Source of the DNA: CAWBLP01 sp963789495
GTDB taxonomy: Bacteria > Pseudomonadota > Alphaproteobacteria > Acetobacterales > Acetobacteraceae
Assembly: GCA_963789495.1 (NCBI GenBank)
Contig: CAWBLP010000014.1
Coordinates: 62,001-126,000 of the forward strand
Direction of reading: 5' to 3'
DNA: 64,000 nt
Part shown: positions 62,632 through 64,000 of the stretch, piece by piece
Numbering within the stretch: the stretch's first letter is position 1
Layout of the letters: the number at the start of each line of letters is the position of its first letter
Notes under the pieces: model-generated
What the model was told of the DNA's origin: nothing
The model's input: the letters and a program-made list of their open reading frames with translations, nothing else
Database searches by the model: none
Position numbers and translations under genes: made by a program

Positions 62632-63447
62632 TCAGCGCTTCACTGCGGATGCCACGATCGCCGCGATCGGCAGCGCGAGGCCGGTGTCGTCGCGCCACGT
62701 GGCGGCATGGGTTTCAATATCCGCCAGGATCGCCGGCATGGCCGCCGGCGTCTGAGCGTCGATCATCGCGGCCATCCGCGCCGTACCGGCCCGCAGCGCC
62801 GCCACCAGCGATGCCGCGTCGGCATGCCGCCAGATCCGACGTTCCAGCCGCGTCTCCGCGTCGACAAAGCCTGCCTCCTGCAAAGCCTCGACGCAGCGCT
62901 GCGCGGAGCCCAACCCGCCACCAGGTGCGGGTGCAGAGGACGCCGCGGGGTCGCCGTGCCGGCCCACCGCATCGAACAACAACTGCCACGCGAGATTCTC
63001 GGCTGGTTCCGCCCAGGCGGTGAAGGCGAAGCGGCCGTTACCGCGCAGCGCGCGCAGCGCCTGCTGCAGTGCCAGCGCCGGTCGCGGCACGTGGTGAATG
63101 CCGAAATTGGAGACCACGGCATCGAAGATTGCTGGAGCGAAGGGCAACGCCTCCGCATCGCCCTGATGATATGCAATCCCCGGATGCGCAGACCGCGCCA
63201 CCGCCAGCATCGCTGAGGAGAAATCCAGCCCGGTCGCAACCGCGCCGCGTGCCACCGCACGCGCCGCAACGTGACCATGGCCGCAGGCAACGTCCAGCAC
63301 CTGCATGCCGGCCGTCAGTCCCACCGCATCCAGCAGCACATCGATGAACAGACTGGTGGCAGTCGCGAAGGCGTGCGGATAGGCGGATGCGGCGTTCTGC
63401 CAGCGCGCGTGCTCAAACACACGCACTGCTTCGGGATCGAACACCAT
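62632..63447 (-). CDS. Class I SAM-dependent methyltransferase (UbiE/Methyltransf_11-like)
   Basis: A 271-residue protein with the SAM-binding glycine loop LDVACGHGHVAARAVARG (motif I, residues about 50-67), GLDFSSAMLAVARSAHPGIA (motif post-I), YHQGDAEALPFAPAIFDAVV SNFGIHHV (motif II) and LRALRGNGRFAFTAW (motif III). The C-terminal 120 residues are helical and variable. It methylates an unknown small molecule. The gene is 9 bp upstream of... that is, it starts 9 bp after the VOC gene's stop, so the two are likely one operon. Confidence 0.9.
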   Translation of the reverse strand: MVFDPEAVRVFEHARWQNAASAYPHAFATATSLFIDVLLDAVGLTAGMQVLDVACGHGHVAARAVARGAVATGLDFSSAMLAVARSAHPGIAYHQGDAEALPFAPAIFDAVVSNFGIHHVPRPALALQQALRALRGNGRFAFTAWAEPAENLAWQLLFDAVGRHGDPAASSAPAPGGGLGSAQRCVEALQEAGFVDAETRLERRIWRHADAASLVAALRAGTARMAAMIDAQTPAAMPAILADIETHAATWRDDTGLALPIAAIVASAVKR

Positions 63448-63455
63448 AACCGCTT

Positions 63456-63944
63456 CTAGGCTGAAACCGGCACCGGGAAGACCTTGTCCAGTGTCTCCGG
63501 ACGCATGATCTGGGCGTATTCCGCCACCATGTCGGGAGTGGCGACCTCCACCATCAAGCGATTCTCGATCCAGAATTCGATGACATGGAAGACCGGCGGC
63601 TGACCCGGGGCGCCACGTCCGAACATGCGCGTGCGCCAGCCCTCCCGATCGCCGATGCGCTGGACCGATTCGCGGTCGAGCGGCACCGACAGCAGCAGGT
63701 GAAACGGCACGTGCGAGGGCGCGGCGTCGTGCGCCGCAATCACCTGAGAATCGCCGCTTCCCGGTTGCAGCACCACGGTTTCGGGATACACCTCGATCAT
63801 CGAGCCGTGCTCGTCACCGCTGACCGCCATGAACGAGTCCGCGATGCCGCCAGGGAACGGATAGGCTCGGCCGTTCATCAGTTCCGCCAGCACCACAGCG
63901 ACGTGCCGTGGATCCCGCGCGGCGATCGAGACATGGTGGATCAT
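63456..63944 (-). CDS. VOC-family (glyoxalase-like) protein
   Basis: A 162-residue protein starting MIHHVSIAARDPRHVAVVLA ELMNG, typical of the first beta-alpha-beta module of VOC proteins. It has GSMIEVYPETVVLQPGSG as the middle strand-loop and PVFHVIEFWIENRLMVEVAT PDM at the end; His in MIHHVS and Glu in VEVATP are candidate metal ligands. Metal-dependent dioxygenase, lyase or resistance functions are all possible. The start could be 63944 (ATG) or 63959 (TTG). It is followed on the same strand by the methyltransferase. Confidence 0.75.
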   Translation of the reverse strand: MIHHVSIAARDPRHVAVVLAELMNGRAYPFPGGIADSFMAVSGDEHGSMIEVYPETVVLQPGSGDSQVIAAHDAAPSHVPFHLLLSVPLDRESVQRIGDREGWRTRMFGRGAPGQPPVFHVIEFWIENRLMVEVATPDMVAEYAQIMRPETLDKVFPVPVSA

Positions 63945-64000
63945 CTGCCACACCCCCAAACAATTATGCGAGGAGTTTACCCGTTTTCCCCGGATTCGAC

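Overview
The window is GC-rich bacterial chromosome, most likely from an alphaproteobacterium of the Rhodospirillales (Acetobacteraceae-like). The reasons are two conserved gene orders (yqeY-dnaG-rpoD and rne-amidase-mrcA-prfB), a candidate LexA site of the alphaproteobacterial GTTC-N7-GTTC type, an RNase E with a very large acidic insertion and an Arg-rich tail, and a GC-rich multi-hairpin intergenic repeat present three times. The genus cannot be fixed from this sequence. No rRNA, tRNA or CRISPR array was seen.

Layout. 1-3.0 kb: end of a branched-chain amino-acid-type ABC importer (livH/livM-like), one copy of the hairpin repeat, an MFS exporter. 3.0-9.0 kb (minus strand): GNAT enzyme, a diverged extra copy of the rpoD 3' end, rpoD, dnaG, yqeY, a glutathione-transferase-like gene. 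9.2-23 kb is an accessory, IS-riddled zone: an HTH protein, an IS5-family element carrying a nested IS630 element, an AT-richer cluster with a pRiA4b-ORF3-like gene, and two direct copies of a 1.3 kb IS bracketing an AlbA_2 gene and a truncated HExxH gene. It continues with a PIN/RHH toxin-antitoxin pair between two versions of a CaiB-type 3' end, a CaiB CoA-transferase, a GMC oxidoreductase and a third, inverted IS copy. 23-27 kb: cytochrome c, two exported proteins and a broken AraC-TPR regulator. 27-36 kb: an unknown gene behind the LexA-type site, a Rap1a/Tai-like protein, queC, a Uma2 nuclease, a flavin monooxygenase, the circularly permuted ATP-grasp/alpha-E pair, RidA, an Hsp70-like protein and an unknown protein. 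36.5-41.3 kb: a five-gene operon (polar-amino-acid-type ABC importer, TauD-like dioxygenase, NtaA/DszA-like monooxygenase), probably for scavenging an organosulfur or amino-acid-like compound. 41.3-47.1 kb: a Gld-like ABC export/assembly locus. 47.4-64 kb: MFS, GNAT, hslO (Hsp33), lipoprotein, folE, apaG, rne, amidase, mrcA (PBP1A), prfB with its programmed +1 frameshift, then small enzymes.

Quality caveat. Essential or housekeeping genes (rpoD, dnaG, rne) and several others are split by one- or two-base indels, often in homopolymers or CG runs. Two otherwise identical IS copies differ by single-base deletions. Many of the 'frameshifts' are therefore probably sequence errors. Each is flagged and should not be read as biology without raw reads. 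The prfB shift is different: it has the classical recoding signal.
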